Source of the DNA: a virus
Length of the DNA: 64,000 nucleotides
IMG/VR virus record: IMGVR_UViG_3300009027_000005
Coordinates: 1-64,000 of that record
Direction: 5' to 3' (one strand)
The position numbers and the translations under genes were made by a program. Below, one piece after another: positions 32,219 through 42,268 of the stretch (position 1 is its first letter; each line of letters opens with the position of its first letter). Under the pieces are notes generated by a model. That model did no database searches. It worked only from the letters and a program-made list of their open reading frames with translations, and was not told where the DNA came from.

Positions 32219-34964
32219 GCCAAATTTAAGTAAATATTTTGTACAAGGGCTTAATAAAACGCTCCGTTTACAAAGCGGAGTAAATTTTTCTTATAAAGGC
32301 CCATGGGTTCAATTGTATCCAAATACTGTTTTAGACCAATGGTACTATGGCGACTTCTGTGCTGCTGAATATACTGTTGTAGTAGATTTTGGCGGGCAAG
32401 ATAAAGAAATAATAAAATTCCTTGTAATTGCAGATGTTAATAATGCTAATATAACCGAATACGGCAGAACCAATCTCGGAAGAAATTTGGTTGATATTAC
32501 AGCCCAAGTTAATGCATCTAACATAAGCATTTTAATTAATCCTGCTATTTCTGAAGATAGTACAGCCAGTACTGGAGCAAAAGTAATTTATAGTGCTTCA
32601 TACTTCCATAGTATTAACGATATAGGTGCTTCTTCAGTGCCTAGTTATTTGCCTCCGCAAGAAGTTGTTCCTACATATACTGTAACTCCGGCAACTAATA
32701 GTGTAGATGAAGGATCTCCGCTAACAATAAATGTCTCTACAACAAATGTCGAAGATGCAACTGTTTTATATTGGACTGCAAGTAATGCATCTGATTTTGG
32801 AACATCTAGTGGTAGTTTCACAATTACAAGTAACACGGGCAGTTTTACAGTCACTCCAACAGCTGATAGTACAACAGAAGGTGCAGAAACATTTACTGTA
32901 AGTATTAGGTCAGATAGTATTAATGGAACAGTTTTAGATACTACTAACAATATAACTATTAATGACACAAGTACTACTCCAATTATTTTACCTACATATA
33001 CTGCAACTCCAGCAACCGATAATGTAGATGAAGGCAGTGCATTAACTATAAATGTTGCTACAACTAATGTAGATGATGCTACAACATTATACTGGACTGT
33101 TTCGTCTTCGGGAGATTTTAATATAGCAAGCGGTAGTTTTGTAATTACAAGCAATGCTGGAAACTTTAATGTTACACCTGGAAATGATTTTGTTACTGAA
33201 GACTCTGAAACATTTACTGTAAGTATTAGAACCGGAAGCATTTCAGGAACTATTGTAGACACAACTGATACTATTACTATAAATGACACAAGTACAACTC
33301 CTACAGGCATAGTTTATAATGTCACAGTTGCTTCTGGCACTAACATATACGGGACAGGAAATAAGTACTACATCGATGGATTTGTAGGCCCAAGTCCTAC
33401 ATTAAATTTAATAGAAGGACAAACTTATATATTTAGACAAAGTGATCCTTCCAATGATACACACCAGCTTAAATTTTCTACAACACCCAACGGGATTTGG
33501 GGAGGCGGCATCGAGTATACCACAGGCGTTACTACAGTAGGCACAGCAGGAACACTAGGATCTTACACTCAAATAACAGTTGCTTCGGATGCTCCAACAT
33601 TATATTATTATTGTGTAAATCATAGCGGAATGGGAGGTACTGCAAATACACCTGGAGAAGATACGCCAATTTATGATAGTTTAAGTTCGCCATCAAATGC
33701 AAATGAAGGCGATACTATTACATTCTCACTCTTAACACAAAATATTCCTGATAGTACAACTGTTGGATATACAATCACAGGTATAACTGAAGACGATATT
33801 TCTTCAGGAACATTGACAGGCACAATAACTATATCTAATAACACAGGATCAACAAGTATTGTAATAGATAATGACGAATTAATAGAAGGAAGTGAAGTTG
33901 TAACTTGTACTATCGATGCAACAGATAGTGAAGGAAATAACACTGGATCATTAGAATCTGAAACAACAATTGCAGACACTAGTGTACCAACACCGACGTA
34001 TACTGCAACACCAGTATCTAATAGTATAGATGAAGGTAGTGCATTAACAATAAATGTGGCTACAACAAATGTAGATGATGCTACAACATTATATTGGACT
34101 GTTACAAATGCAGGAGACTTTGGCACTGCTAGTGGAAACTTTACTATTACCAGTGATGCAGGTAGTTTCACAGTTACACCAACAGCTGACAGTACAACAG
34201 AAGGTGCAGAAACATTTACAGTAAGCATCAGAACAGAAAGTACTTCAGGAACTATTGTAGACACAACTGATACTATTACTATAAATGATACAAGCACAAC
34301 ACCTGCTGATCCGCCAACATATAGCTTATCTCCTGCTGAAAATAATATAGATGAAGGTAGTGCATTAACAATAAATGTCACTACAACAAATGTAGATGAC
34401 GGTACAACATTATATTGGACAGTCACTAATGCAGGAGACTTCGACACTACAGCTGGACAAGTTACAATTAATAGTAACGCAGGCAGTTTTACAGTGACTC
34501 CGAGAGCAGACGAATTTACAGAAGGTGCAGAAACATTCACAGTTCAACTTAGAACTGATAGTTTAGTTGGTACTGTTGTAGACACAACTGATCCTATTAA
34601 TATAAACGATACAAGTACAACTCCGGTATTTGCAGCAGATTATACAATTACTGTTACTAACAGTGGCAATAATTACTTATTATCAGGCTCAGATAGAAAT
34701 GGATCATTTACAAATGCATCGCAACCTACTCTAGCATTTAATGACGGAGATTTAGTTCAATTTAATATTAACAGCAGTACGGCTGTAGCACACCCGTTTT
34801 ATATTAAAACCACACAAAGCACAGGAACAGGTAACCAGGTAGCAGGAGTTACAGGTGCAGGTTCTGAAACAGTAGAATGGGATACAAGTGTAGCAGGATC
34901 GGGCACTTATGGGTATCAGTGTTCTATTCACTTTGGAATGTGGAACACAATTACAGTGACATAA
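32217..34964 (+). CDS. Calx-beta-repeat fibre protein with two cupredoxin-like domains
   Basis: 915 residues. After a ~145-residue N-terminal domain there are four similar ~95-residue Calx-beta-like repeats (YTxTPATNSVDEGSxLTINV, ATTLYWTVxxxGDFxxxSG, EGAETFTVSIR, TITINDTSTTP) and one divergent copy. A cupredoxin-like domain lies between repeats at about 364-480, with His416, Cys466, His469 and Met472 (NDTHQLKF; YYYCVNHSGMGG). A second forms the C-terminus, with His859, Cys902, His905 and Met908 (VAHPFYIKT; YQCSIHFGM). These are the ligand types of a type-1 copper site, although copper binding is unproven. It is probably a long fibre or adhesin. Confidence 0.78.
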   Translation: MPNLSKYFVQGLNKTLRLQSGVNFSYKGPWVQLYPNTVLDQWYYGDFCAAEYTVVVDFGGQDKEIIKFLVIADVNNANITEYGRTNLGRNLVDITAQVNASNISILINPAISEDSTASTGAKVIYSASYFHSINDIGASSVPSYLPPQEVVPTYTVTPATNSVDEGSPLTINVSTTNVEDATVLYWTASNASDFGTSSGSFTITSNTGSFTVTPTADSTTEGAETFTVSIRSDSINGTVLDTTNNITINDTSTTPIILPTYTATPATDNVDEGSALTINVATTNVDDATTLYWTVSSSGDFNIASGSFVITSNAGNFNVTPGNDFVTEDSETFTVSIRTGSISGTIVDTTDTITINDTSTTPTGIVYNVTVASGTNIYGTGNKYYIDGFVGPSPTLNLIEGQTYIFRQSDPSNDTHQLKFSTTPNGIWGGGIEYTTGVTTVGTAGTLGSYTQITVASDAPTLYYYCVNHSGMGGTANTPGEDTPIYDSLSSPSNANEGDTITFSLLTQNIPDSTTVGYTITGITEDDISSGTLTGTITISNNTGSTSIVIDNDELIEGSEVVTCTIDATDSEGNNTGSLESETTIADTSVPTPTYTATPVSNSIDEGSALTINVATTNVDDATTLYWTVTNAGDFGTASGNFTITSDAGSFTVTPTADSTTEGAETFTVSIRTESTSGTIVDTTDTITINDTSTTPADPPTYSLSPAENNIDEGSALTINVTTTNVDDGTTLYWTVTNAGDFDTTAGQVTINSNAGSFTVTPRADEFTEGAETFTVQLRTDSLVGTVVDTTDPININDTSTTPVFAADYTITVTNSGNNYLLSGSDRNGSFTNASQPTLAFNDGDLVQFNINSSTAVAHPFYIKTTQSTGTGNQVAGVTGAGSETVEWDTSVAGSGTYGYQCSIHFGMWNTITVT

Positions 34965-34973
34965 GGAATTTAG

Positions 34974-35516
34974 ATGGCAGTTACATATTCAAAATTTGAA
35001 ACAGGAAAAGGTTATAAATCACCAAATCTAGATATAGATCTAGACGGAAATATTATAGCAAGTTCAATAGATGTAAACCTTATAAAACTAGACGGAGAAG
35101 TATTATTTCAAGCTGGAAGCTCAGATGACGGCGACCCTGTACAAACTGCATTATCAGATAACATAACATCTAGTAATTTACAACGTCTGGGTGTACTTAC
35201 AAGTTTGACTGTAGAAGGCGATGCTACAATATCAAACGGACTAGTACAAATTACTAGCGCCACTACTGGATCGATAAATAATATCAATATAGGAGGAGTA
35301 ACCCCTAGAGATGGAGATTTTGTTGCACTAACAGCAACCAGCGGAACAATAACTACTCTAAATTCTACAAGTTTTACTACTTCTACCGTAACAACAGATA
35401 ACATAACTACAGATACAGCAACAGTTAATAATGCTCCAACATTAGAAAGTCATGCTACTAATAAAGGTTATGTAGATACACAAATAACAGCACTGTCTAT
35501 AGCACTTGGAAGTTAA
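34974..35516 (+). CDS. Tail-fibre-like protein
   Basis: 180 residues, Thr/Ser/Ala/Ile-rich, with regular short strands (LDGNIIASSIDVNLIKLDGE, LTSLTVEGDATISNG, ATSGTITTLNSTSF) and the NKGYVDTQITAL motif near the end, a common feature of phage fibre proteins and equivalent to NKKYVDDSIS at 4454. There is no cysteine or enzyme motif. It lies 9 bases after the Calx-beta protein and 3 bases before the giant protein at 35520. It is probably a short fibre or connector. Confidence 0.65.
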   Translation: MAVTYSKFETGKGYKSPNLDIDLDGNIIASSIDVNLIKLDGEVLFQAGSSDDGDPVQTALSDNITSSNLQRLGVLTSLTVEGDATISNGLVQITSATTGSINNINIGGVTPRDGDFVALTATSGTITTLNSTSFTTSTVTTDNITTDTATVNNAPTLESHATNKGYVDTQITALSIALGS

Positions 35517-35519
35517 AAA

Positions 35520-38500
35520 ATGGCAAAAACACAAATACAAGACTACATATTTCACCCAGGGTTAGGCGCAAATGATAATCTTTATCCTAATGCATATAGC
35601 TTGGTTGAATCTAATAAATTATTCATTCAAAAAGAAGCTACAGCTTGGATTCAAAGTCAAATCGATGCAGCAGAGCCTGACTTTATAGGATACACCTATA
35701 ATTCTGCTAAATGTGAAAGAGATATTGGCTATAATATTGATGCATATCTTGCAGACTTAAGATACGGTGGAAATGAAAATACATATAATGTTGTAAAATA
35801 CTATTGGGATCAAGATGTTGCGCAAATTGATGGTAATAGGGCAGTAGAAGTTGCTACATACGGATTTATTAAAGATCTAATTCAAATATATATTTTACCT
35901 AATGCAAGTTATACTCCGATAAATTTAGAAGTAACTCAAACAATCGACGTATCAAAAACAGCAGAATCAGGAACTTCAAGTATCTTAGGAACACTCATAG
36001 ATGCAACTGCTGATGTAATTGAAACTGGCTTGTCAGAATTTCCTACATTTGAAGAAAGTGGCCAAGGCTTTATAAAGATGCAAGGCAAACATGATATTGC
36101 TAATATTTTGTTGATTACAAATGCTACTGATAGTAAAATAATTTTTAATTTTAGTAGTATAGACACAGGAGGCAATGTCGAATTAATATCTACAACAGAT
36201 TCAGATTTTGTAACATTTAAACAAACTGTTGATTATGTTTCTAAACTTTATTTGAACTATGATACAAGTTCAATGAGTTCTACAGACGAATTAATAATAT
36301 TTACAGAATATACAGAAAACGGACAAAGTGTTACAACTACAAGACCTTATAATTTTGGTACTGATGCTATTGAACGTAATAGAGTTGCACCGCCACTTTC
36401 AATGCTTGACGCTGACTTTGAGTACGGTCTACAGCCTACTAAGTGGGCAGCAATTGGAACATTAAGAGGTTATCCAAGCATATATGAAGTACCAGGAACA
36501 GATACTCCAGTATTAAGCGTAACTACAAATGCTAGTTCTGTAAACACATATATTTTTACAGCTACTAATAACGGAACTAGTGATTGGGTACTAACAGGCG
36601 AAGATAGAAATGGTACTATCACGGCTGTTAATGATCCTGCAATTTATATTGTTGAAGGTGACACCTTGCAATTTGTTAATAACGCATCAAATTCTCATCC
36701 GTTTTATATAAAAACAGCAGCCGGTACAGGAACTGGCAATCAAGTAGAAGGTGTAATAGATCAAGGTGGATCAGGCGGGACTGTGATAGAATGGACTCCG
36801 CCAACAGGTTCTGCTGGCACATATTATTATCAGTGTTCAAGCCATGCAGGTATGGTTGGTGAAATTATTGTACAAACAAACACAGAAGGTGCTGGTTCCG
36901 GGCAATCTCTAATTACTGTAACAACAGTTGGTGCGCACGGGTTTGAAACAGGAACTCCTATTACAATAAAAGCACTAGAAGATAGTGTCACTGGAGCATC
37001 AAGAGCTGAAGGTAGTTTTGTAATATATAGTGTTCCAGACACAAATCAGCTAACATACTTTGCAAAAGCTCAAGTAGGTGATACAAATGGAGAAGTTCTA
37101 AGCACAACATATACACAGCTTAGACAAGCAGGGTTTTATACCGGAGCAGATATAGGAAATCCTATATTTACTGTAGTAACAAACGGCTCTGGCGGAAATA
37201 TATTTACAGAACTAACAACACCATCTGGGTCGACAAATATTCCATATGACGGTCCAGCACCAGCTGTTGCCGCTCCTGTAAGCGGCACTGGTATTGATCC
37301 TGGAACACAAGTTACAGGTACTATTGATCAATCAGAAGGTGGTGGCGTATATCTTACTCCTGTAGTTGTAGGAGATTATACTACTGGCGCAAGTACAATA
37401 ACAGTATTTGATGCCACAGGCATTATCGATGATCTTGCTACTGATAACGGATCAGGAACTGCAACTTACGTTGAAAGTGTAGCTGGCAATGATATAAGTT
37501 TTACAACCGCATTTACAAGTGCGATTATTGGTAATAGAACTACTTATAATAATGTTTCAGGAGATAATATAGTAGGTACAGGCACCAATGCTGAGTTTAC
37601 AATATCTAAAGCAGACGGAATATATACAATTGATAGTATAGATGCTGCAGGTTCAGATTATATTATCGGAGATAGGTTTTTAATCTCAGGCACTGATTTA
37701 TCAGGGATAACGCCCGATAATGATTTATTAATAACTGTACAAACAGTTGACGCAGATGGCGGAATTGCAACTGTAACAAGTTCTGGAGAAGCATTTGATG
37801 GTGCATATGTAACCGAAAGTATAAGTCCTGATGTAGAAGGAGGGGACGGAGTAGATGCATTATTTGATGTTGCATATTCTTCTAATACGTTTAGCACAGT
37901 AACACTTAATACATCTGTGAGTACTTCTAGCGGATACATAGAAGGTGATAGATTAAAAATAAGTGGAGCAATTTTATCTCCAGTCGGCGTAGACGGAACT
38001 AATGATTTAATAATTGATGTACTTACTGTTGATGCAGGTACAGGCGAAATTTTAACTTTTAATTTTAGCGGCACAGCACCTAATGCAGAAAATACATACG
38101 TTGCAGCAACATATACATCTACTACTGTAGCTGGCACGGGAGCTGTTTTTGATGTTACAAAAACAGGCACAGTTTATTCTGCTGTAGAAACAAGCGGAGC
38201 AACAGCAGATTATGTTATAGGAGAAACATTCACTGTTAGTGGCAGCGATGTAGGAGGTTCTCCTTCAACAAACGATGTTACAATTACAATCGATAATGTA
38301 GATGGCTCTGGAGCAATCACAGCATTTAGTGTATCGGGCGTAGCTAGTAACAGTGATAGCTTAACGTTACAAGGCGGTACAAATTTAGTAGGCACAGGCG
38401 CAGAATTTGAAATAGAACAGTTTGCAGATTCTACAAGTTATGACGTATTATTACTAAACGGAGGAAGTGATTATGCTGCCAATCAAGAATTTATTATTCT

Positions 38501-41500
38501 AGGATCGACATTTTTTGGCGATGATGTAACTAATGATTTAACTATTACAATAGATAGTGTAGACGCAGCCGGAGCCATAACTGCTATATCTGTTTCTGGA
38601 ACAAGTACAGACGGTTCGAGTGTACATAGTGGTTTAACACCGCCTCTAGATTCAGTTGAAGGTGCTGGAGCTACATTTAATGTTCTTAGAGCAGATAGCG
38701 GATACACTACAACTGTAGCGTCAGGCGGTTCTGGCTATAAAGCAGGGAATAGTCTTACAATATCAGCAGCAGATTTGGGAGGTGTCGATCCAGATCATAA
38801 TTTAACTATAAGAATTGATTCAGTATCAGGCGGCGCAATATCTACATTTACTCAAGTATATACTAGTGCATACGAAGGTGATATTTTTGATTTAATTAGT
38901 ACAGTTCAAATATCAGAACCAACTACAGCTGAAATACCAGCAGCAACAAATCTTCCGTATACAGCACTTGCAACACTAGAAGCTGAATTTGATAATGCTC
39001 ATGGACTTGTACCAGGAGATACATTTATTGTAACTATCAGTTCAGATAGCGGAACAAATCAACACGAAATTGCAAGCGGATCGTTCTTTGCATCTGATGT
39101 TCCTACAAGTAATACACTACGCTGGCAAGCTAGAAGTGCAGGGTTTATAGACGATGACGGAGACATTACCGGAGCCATATACCCAGGACCAGATTCATTC
39201 TTTATTCACAGACCATACGATGGCGGTGTGCAGTTAGGTACAGGTGGTCCACAGCACGGTGCGCAAGCAATACGTCAAAGTAAAAAATACATTCGTTACC
39301 AATCAGGTAAAGGTATTATGTATACAACTGGTGCACTATTTGCACCAAGTTATGACTTGCGTAGTGTTACAGCATCTGATGTTGAAGTCGGCGCATTAAT
39401 TACAATTGAAACAGACGATAATGATCACGGTGTACAAGAAGGCGGAATTATTCGTCTGTTAGGTATAGAAACGCCTGGTTACAACAGCGGAGACGAAACT
39501 GCTGTTCCGCCGAGATTTGATTACGAAGTTGTTAATGTTATCGACGAACGAACTTTCCAAGTTCGTGCTCAACGTAGATTAGGTGCAACTAGTGCAGTAC
39601 TAGGATTTGCAGCACAAATGACAGTAGTAAGTTGGCACGGCGCAACAGTCCGTTCAGGCATCTTCGATGACCAAAATGGTATTTTTTGGGAATACGATGG
39701 AACAAATTTAAGTGTTGTACAACGTACAGGTACTAAACAAGTAGCTGGTACTATAGCAATGGATATTGACGATAATTTAATAACAGGAACAAATACAAGA
39801 TTTAGAGATCAGTTAACAGCTGGAGATAGAGTAATTATTAAAGGTATGACGCATGTTGTATCTCATGTGATTAGTCAAACTGAAATGACAGTTACTCCGG
39901 ACTGGAGAGGTGTTGTAGACATTTCCGGTACTAAGATGCTTTTAATTAGTGATAAAAAAGTTAAGCAAGAAGATTTTAATTTAGATAGATTAGACGGCAC
40001 TGGTCCTAGTGGATATAATTTAGATACTGGTAAAATGCAGATGATTGGCATTCAGTATTCATGGTATGGTGCTGGTTTCATTGACTTTATGCTACGTGGT
40101 TCAGATGGTAACTTTGTATTCTGTCATAGAATGCGCAACTCAAACGTAAACACAGAAGCATTTATGCGTTCGGGTAACTTGCCTGTACGTTACGAAGTTA
40201 CTAACGAAGGACCTCCAGGAAAACTTGCAGCAGCAATGACTGATAGTCAAGATACTATATCTCTTGTAGATTCAAGCTTCTTTCCAGATAGCGGTGTAGT
40301 ATATATAGACAATGAGATTATAAGTTTTACAGGCAATAATAAAACAACAAATACACTAACAGGTTGTACAAGAGCCGATACTTTTAGAAATTTCCAAGCA
40401 GGCGCCCAACGTCAATATACAGCAGGAGCAGCAGCAACACACGATGACAGAACTGGTGTAATTCTAATAAGTTGTACAATTACTCCTTTAATTAGTCACT
40501 GGGGTTCTGCATTCTTAACAGACGGTGGATTTGATGAAGACCGTGGTTATATTTTCTCATATGCTGAAACAGGATTAGAAGTTAGTACAACTCCTGCAAC
40601 CGCATTTATGATTAGATTATCTCCAAGTGTTTCAAACGCACTTGTAGGTGACTTGGGTGAAAGAGAACTACTAAATCGTGCGCAGTTACTACTGCAAAGT
40701 TTAGAAGTTACTTCAGACACAGGCACAGGCGGTATTGTTGTTGAAGGTGTTCTTAACCCGCAAAACTATCCTACAAACCCTAGTTTTGTAGACTGGAGCA
40801 CACTAAGCTCACAAGCACAAGGCGGTCAGCCTAGTTTTGCACAAATTGCTTCAAGTGGTGCTATTACTTGGTCTACGGACTCAGCATCTACAGTTGTAAA
40901 TCCACAAAGTGCTGCATTCCCTAGTGCAAGTGTTACACTAGATCCTTACCCATACGACAATCTTTCTCTAGACAGCGGCTGGGATAGAATTTATATTCTA
41001 TCAACTACATGGAATGCAAATTATACAGATATTCGAGAAAATGATAAAATAAGTGGAACTGGAATTGCATCAGGAACAGAAGTAGACAAAATTAGAACAA
41101 ATCAATGGATTGACGGTCAAAGGTATACGGTAATTACAATGTCAAACGATGCTACACAAAATGTTAGCGGTCAGACTACAGTTACCTTTACTAGAGAATA
41201 TAGAACTAGTAGTACTTCGGTAATGTATTTTGATAAGACGTCCTGGGATACATCTGGTGTTGTTGCAGGAACCACTACAACAGATCCAAATTTTGCTGCT
41301 AATACACAAGTAAGTGGCGTAAGTTTAGATTCGTATCTTGGCACTCAATACTATGAAGTTAAATTTAGTAACTCTTATAATGCTACTATTAATCCAGGAG
41401 TTACTACAGTTGAATTTACATTTATTGAACCAGTATATGCATTACCAGGAGAAACTATCTTTTCATTCATTGCAAATCCAGGAGAACGTGCAACAGTTGA

Positions 41501-41654
41501 CTTTAGTGAATTAAAAGAATTAACAAATACTCCATTAGGTGGCAGAGGTACATATCCAAATGGCCCTGATGTACTTGCTATTAATTTGTATAAAGTTAGC
41601 GGTGCAGCAATTGATGCAAACGTAATTCTTAAATGGGGTGAAGCACAAGCTTAA
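35520..41654 (+). CDS. Giant fibre protein with cupredoxin-like domain and five tandem beta repeats
   Basis: 2044 residues, the largest protein in the window. The N-terminal region shares a helical unit with adhesin D (YNSAKCERDIGYNIDAYLADL). A cupredoxin-like domain lies at about 340-455 with His393 (SHPFYIKTA), Cys439, His442 and Met445 (YYQCSSHAGMVG), nearly the same as the C-terminal domain at 32217. From about residue 710 to 1110 are five ~70-residue repeats of the form DYIIGDRFLISGTDLSG, NDLTITIDSVD, GAITAISVSG. The remaining ~900 residues are a mixed phage-structural region (FIHRPYDGGVQLGTGGPQHG, FIDFMLRGSDGNFVFCHRMR). A tail fibre or baseplate-attached structural role is likely. The stop overlaps that of the convergent gene. 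Confidence 0.75.
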   Translation: MAKTQIQDYIFHPGLGANDNLYPNAYSLVESNKLFIQKEATAWIQSQIDAAEPDFIGYTYNSAKCERDIGYNIDAYLADLRYGGNENTYNVVKYYWDQDVAQIDGNRAVEVATYGFIKDLIQIYILPNASYTPINLEVTQTIDVSKTAESGTSSILGTLIDATADVIETGLSEFPTFEESGQGFIKMQGKHDIANILLITNATDSKIIFNFSSIDTGGNVELISTTDSDFVTFKQTVDYVSKLYLNYDTSSMSSTDELIIFTEYTENGQSVTTTRPYNFGTDAIERNRVAPPLSMLDADFEYGLQPTKWAAIGTLRGYPSIYEVPGTDTPVLSVTTNASSVNTYIFTATNNGTSDWVLTGEDRNGTITAVNDPAIYIVEGDTLQFVNNASNSHPFYIKTAAGTGTGNQVEGVIDQGGSGGTVIEWTPPTGSAGTYYYQCSSHAGMVGEIIVQTNTEGAGSGQSLITVTTVGAHGFETGTPITIKALEDSVTGASRAEGSFVIYSVPDTNQLTYFAKAQVGDTNGEVLSTTYTQLRQAGFYTGADIGNPIFTVVTNGSGGNIFTELTTPSGSTNIPYDGPAPAVAAPVSGTGIDPGTQVTGTIDQSEGGGVYLTPVVVGDYTTGASTITVFDATGIIDDLATDNGSGTATYVESVAGNDISFTTAFTSAIIGNRTTYNNVSGDNIVGTGTNAEFTISKADGIYTIDSIDAAGSDYIIGDRFLISGTDLSGITPDNDLLITVQTVDADGGIATVTSSGEAFDGAYVTESISPDVEGGDGVDALFDVAYSSNTFSTVTLNTSVSTSSGYIEGDRLKISGAILSPVGVDGTNDLIIDVLTVDAGTGEILTFNFSGTAPNAENTYVAATYTSTTVAGTGAVFDVTKTGTVYSAVETSGATADYVIGETFTVSGSDVGGSPSTNDVTITIDNVDGSGAITAFSVSGVASNSDSLTLQGGTNLVGTGAEFEIEQFADSTSYDVLLLNGGSDYAANQEFIILGSTFFGDDVTNDLTITIDSVDAAGAITAISVSGTSTDGSSVHSGLTPPLDSVEGAGATFNVLRADSGYTTTVASGGSGYKAGNSLTISAADLGGVDPDHNLTIRIDSVSGGAISTFTQVYTSAYEGDIFDLISTVQISEPTTAEIPAATNLPYTALATLEAEFDNAHGLVPGDTFIVTISSDSGTNQHEIASGSFFASDVPTSNTLRWQARSAGFIDDDGDITGAIYPGPDSFFIHRPYDGGVQLGTGGPQHGAQAIRQSKKYIRYQSGKGIMYTTGALFAPSYDLRSVTASDVEVGALITIETDDNDHGVQEGGIIRLLGIETPGYNSGDETAVPPRFDYEVVNVIDERTFQVRAQRRLGATSAVLGFAAQMTVVSWHGATVRSGIFDDQNGIFWEYDGTNLSVVQRTGTKQVAGTIAMDIDDNLITGTNTRFRDQLTAGDRVIIKGMTHVVSHVISQTEMTVTPDWRGVVDISGTKMLLISDKKVKQEDFNLDRLDGTGPSGYNLDTGKMQMIGIQYSWYGAGFIDFMLRGSDGNFVFCHRMRNSNVNTEAFMRSGNLPVRYEVTNEGPPGKLAAAMTDSQDTISLVDSSFFPDSGVVYIDNEIISFTGNNKTTNTLTGCTRADTFRNFQAGAQRQYTAGAAATHDDRTGVILISCTITPLISHWGSAFLTDGGFDEDRGYIFSYAETGLEVSTTPATAFMIRLSPSVSNALVGDLGERELLNRAQLLLQSLEVTSDTGTGGIVVEGVLNPQNYPTNPSFVDWSTLSSQAQGGQPSFAQIASSGAITWSTDSASTVVNPQSAAFPSASVTLDPYPYDNLSLDSGWDRIYILSTTWNANYTDIRENDKISGTGIASGTEVDKIRTNQWIDGQRYTVITMSNDATQNVSGQTTVTFTREYRTSSTSVMYFDKTSWDTSGVVAGTTTTDPNFAANTQVSGVSLDSYLGTQYYEVKFSNSYNATINPGVTTVEFTFIEPVYALPGETIFSFIANPGERATVDFSELKELTNTPLGGRGTYPNGPDVLAINLYKVSGAAIDANVILKWGEAQA
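40922..41650 (+). other. C-terminal attachment-like region of the giant fibre protein
   Basis: The last ~240 residues of the 2044-residue protein differ in composition from the repeat zone, with more Tyr, Trp and Arg and fewer Ser/Thr/Asp runs (SLDSGWDRIYILSTTWNANYTD, YALPGETIFSFIANPGERATVDF, LGGRGTYPNGPDVLAINLYK). It looks like a discrete folded cap. Whether it attaches to the virion or contacts the host is not clear. Confidence 0.35.
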
Positions 41655-41662
41655 TGTGCTTC
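41640..41662. terminator. Hairpin over the convergent stop codons
   Basis: GAAGCAC (41640-41646) and GTGCTTC (41656-41662) form a 7-bp stem. The loop contains TTAA, in which the stop codons of the plus-strand fibre gene and the minus-strand HAD gene overlap. No strong T-tract follows on either side, so terminator strength is uncertain. Confidence 0.5.
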
Positions 41663-42268
41663 TAACCAATCTACAAAAGCAGCTAAGTTATCAAAAATCT
41701 TAGTTGCTTTTTTTATTTTTTGGTAAGTAAATCTTTTAGAGATAAGTTCTTCAGTTTCAATGCCATAACCTGTACGGACTAGTATAGGCTTTGCTCCTAC
41801 TTTCATTGCTGCTTTTAGATCACTAATTTTGTCACCTATAAAAAATCCTTTAGAAAACTTAATTGTAGGATTTTCTCGTTCACATCTTTTAAACATACCT
41901 GTATTAGGTTTTGCAAATTCATCATCTTTACGACTGCTTGCACTATAATAAATTGCATCGATACTAGGACATCCTGCTTCCCCTAACATTTCAAACATAC
42001 GAAAGTGTACACTTTCTACATCTTCCATAGTCATAATACCTTTTTCAATGCCGCCTTGATTTGTTATAATAGCAATTTTATGACCTAATGCTCGCAATCT
42101 TGCCATTGCTTCTAAACTGCCAGGTATAGGTTCAAAATCATTAGGATCTGTTACATATGTTCCTAAGTCTTTATTAATTACACCATCTCTATCAATTCCT
42201 ATCACACACTTTGTATAATTTTCTGTAGGTAAAAGTTGTGGAGTTTGATTGATATATCTATTAGCCAT
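41651..42268 (-). CDS. gmhB: D-glycero-D-manno-heptose-1,7-bisphosphate phosphatase-like HAD protein
   Basis: 205 residues, close to the usual GmhB length. It has all HAD IIIA motifs: motif I CVIGIDRDGVIN (Asp26 nucleophile, Asp28), motif II KIAIITNQGGIEKG, the KPNTGMFKRC region, and motif IV FFIGDKISDLKAA (Asp146, Asp150). GmhB removes the C7 phosphate of heptose bisphosphate in ADP-heptose synthesis. It is the last gene of a minus-strand operon containing HldE- and HldD-type enzymes, with an 8-base overlap upstream. The SSRKDDEFAKPN zinc-loop region lacks the cysteine set of E. coli GmhB. Histidinol-phosphatase activity is a less likely alternative given the context. Confidence 0.85.
   Translation of the reverse strand: MANRYINQTPQLLPTENYTKCVIGIDRDGVINKDLGTYVTDPNDFEPIPGSLEAMARLRALGHKIAIITNQGGIEKGIMTMEDVESVHFRMFEMLGEAGCPSIDAIYYSASSRKDDEFAKPNTGMFKRCERENPTIKFSKGFFIGDKISDLKAAMKVGAKPILVRTGYGIETEELISKRFTYQKIKKATKIFDNLAAFVDWLEAH

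Noticed and set aside
32645-34540. Long open frames on the minus strand opposite the Calx-beta repeats (two of 221 and 289 codons)
   Set aside because: They mirror the repetitive Thr/Ser/Asp codons of the plus-strand gene, have hydrophobic low-complexity translations and no ribosome site or promoter.
37500-38900. Tandem repeats as a CRISPR-like array
   Set aside because: The repeats are protein-level, ~210 bp long, diverged at the DNA level and in frame within one gene; no short identical repeat/spacer pattern exists in the window.
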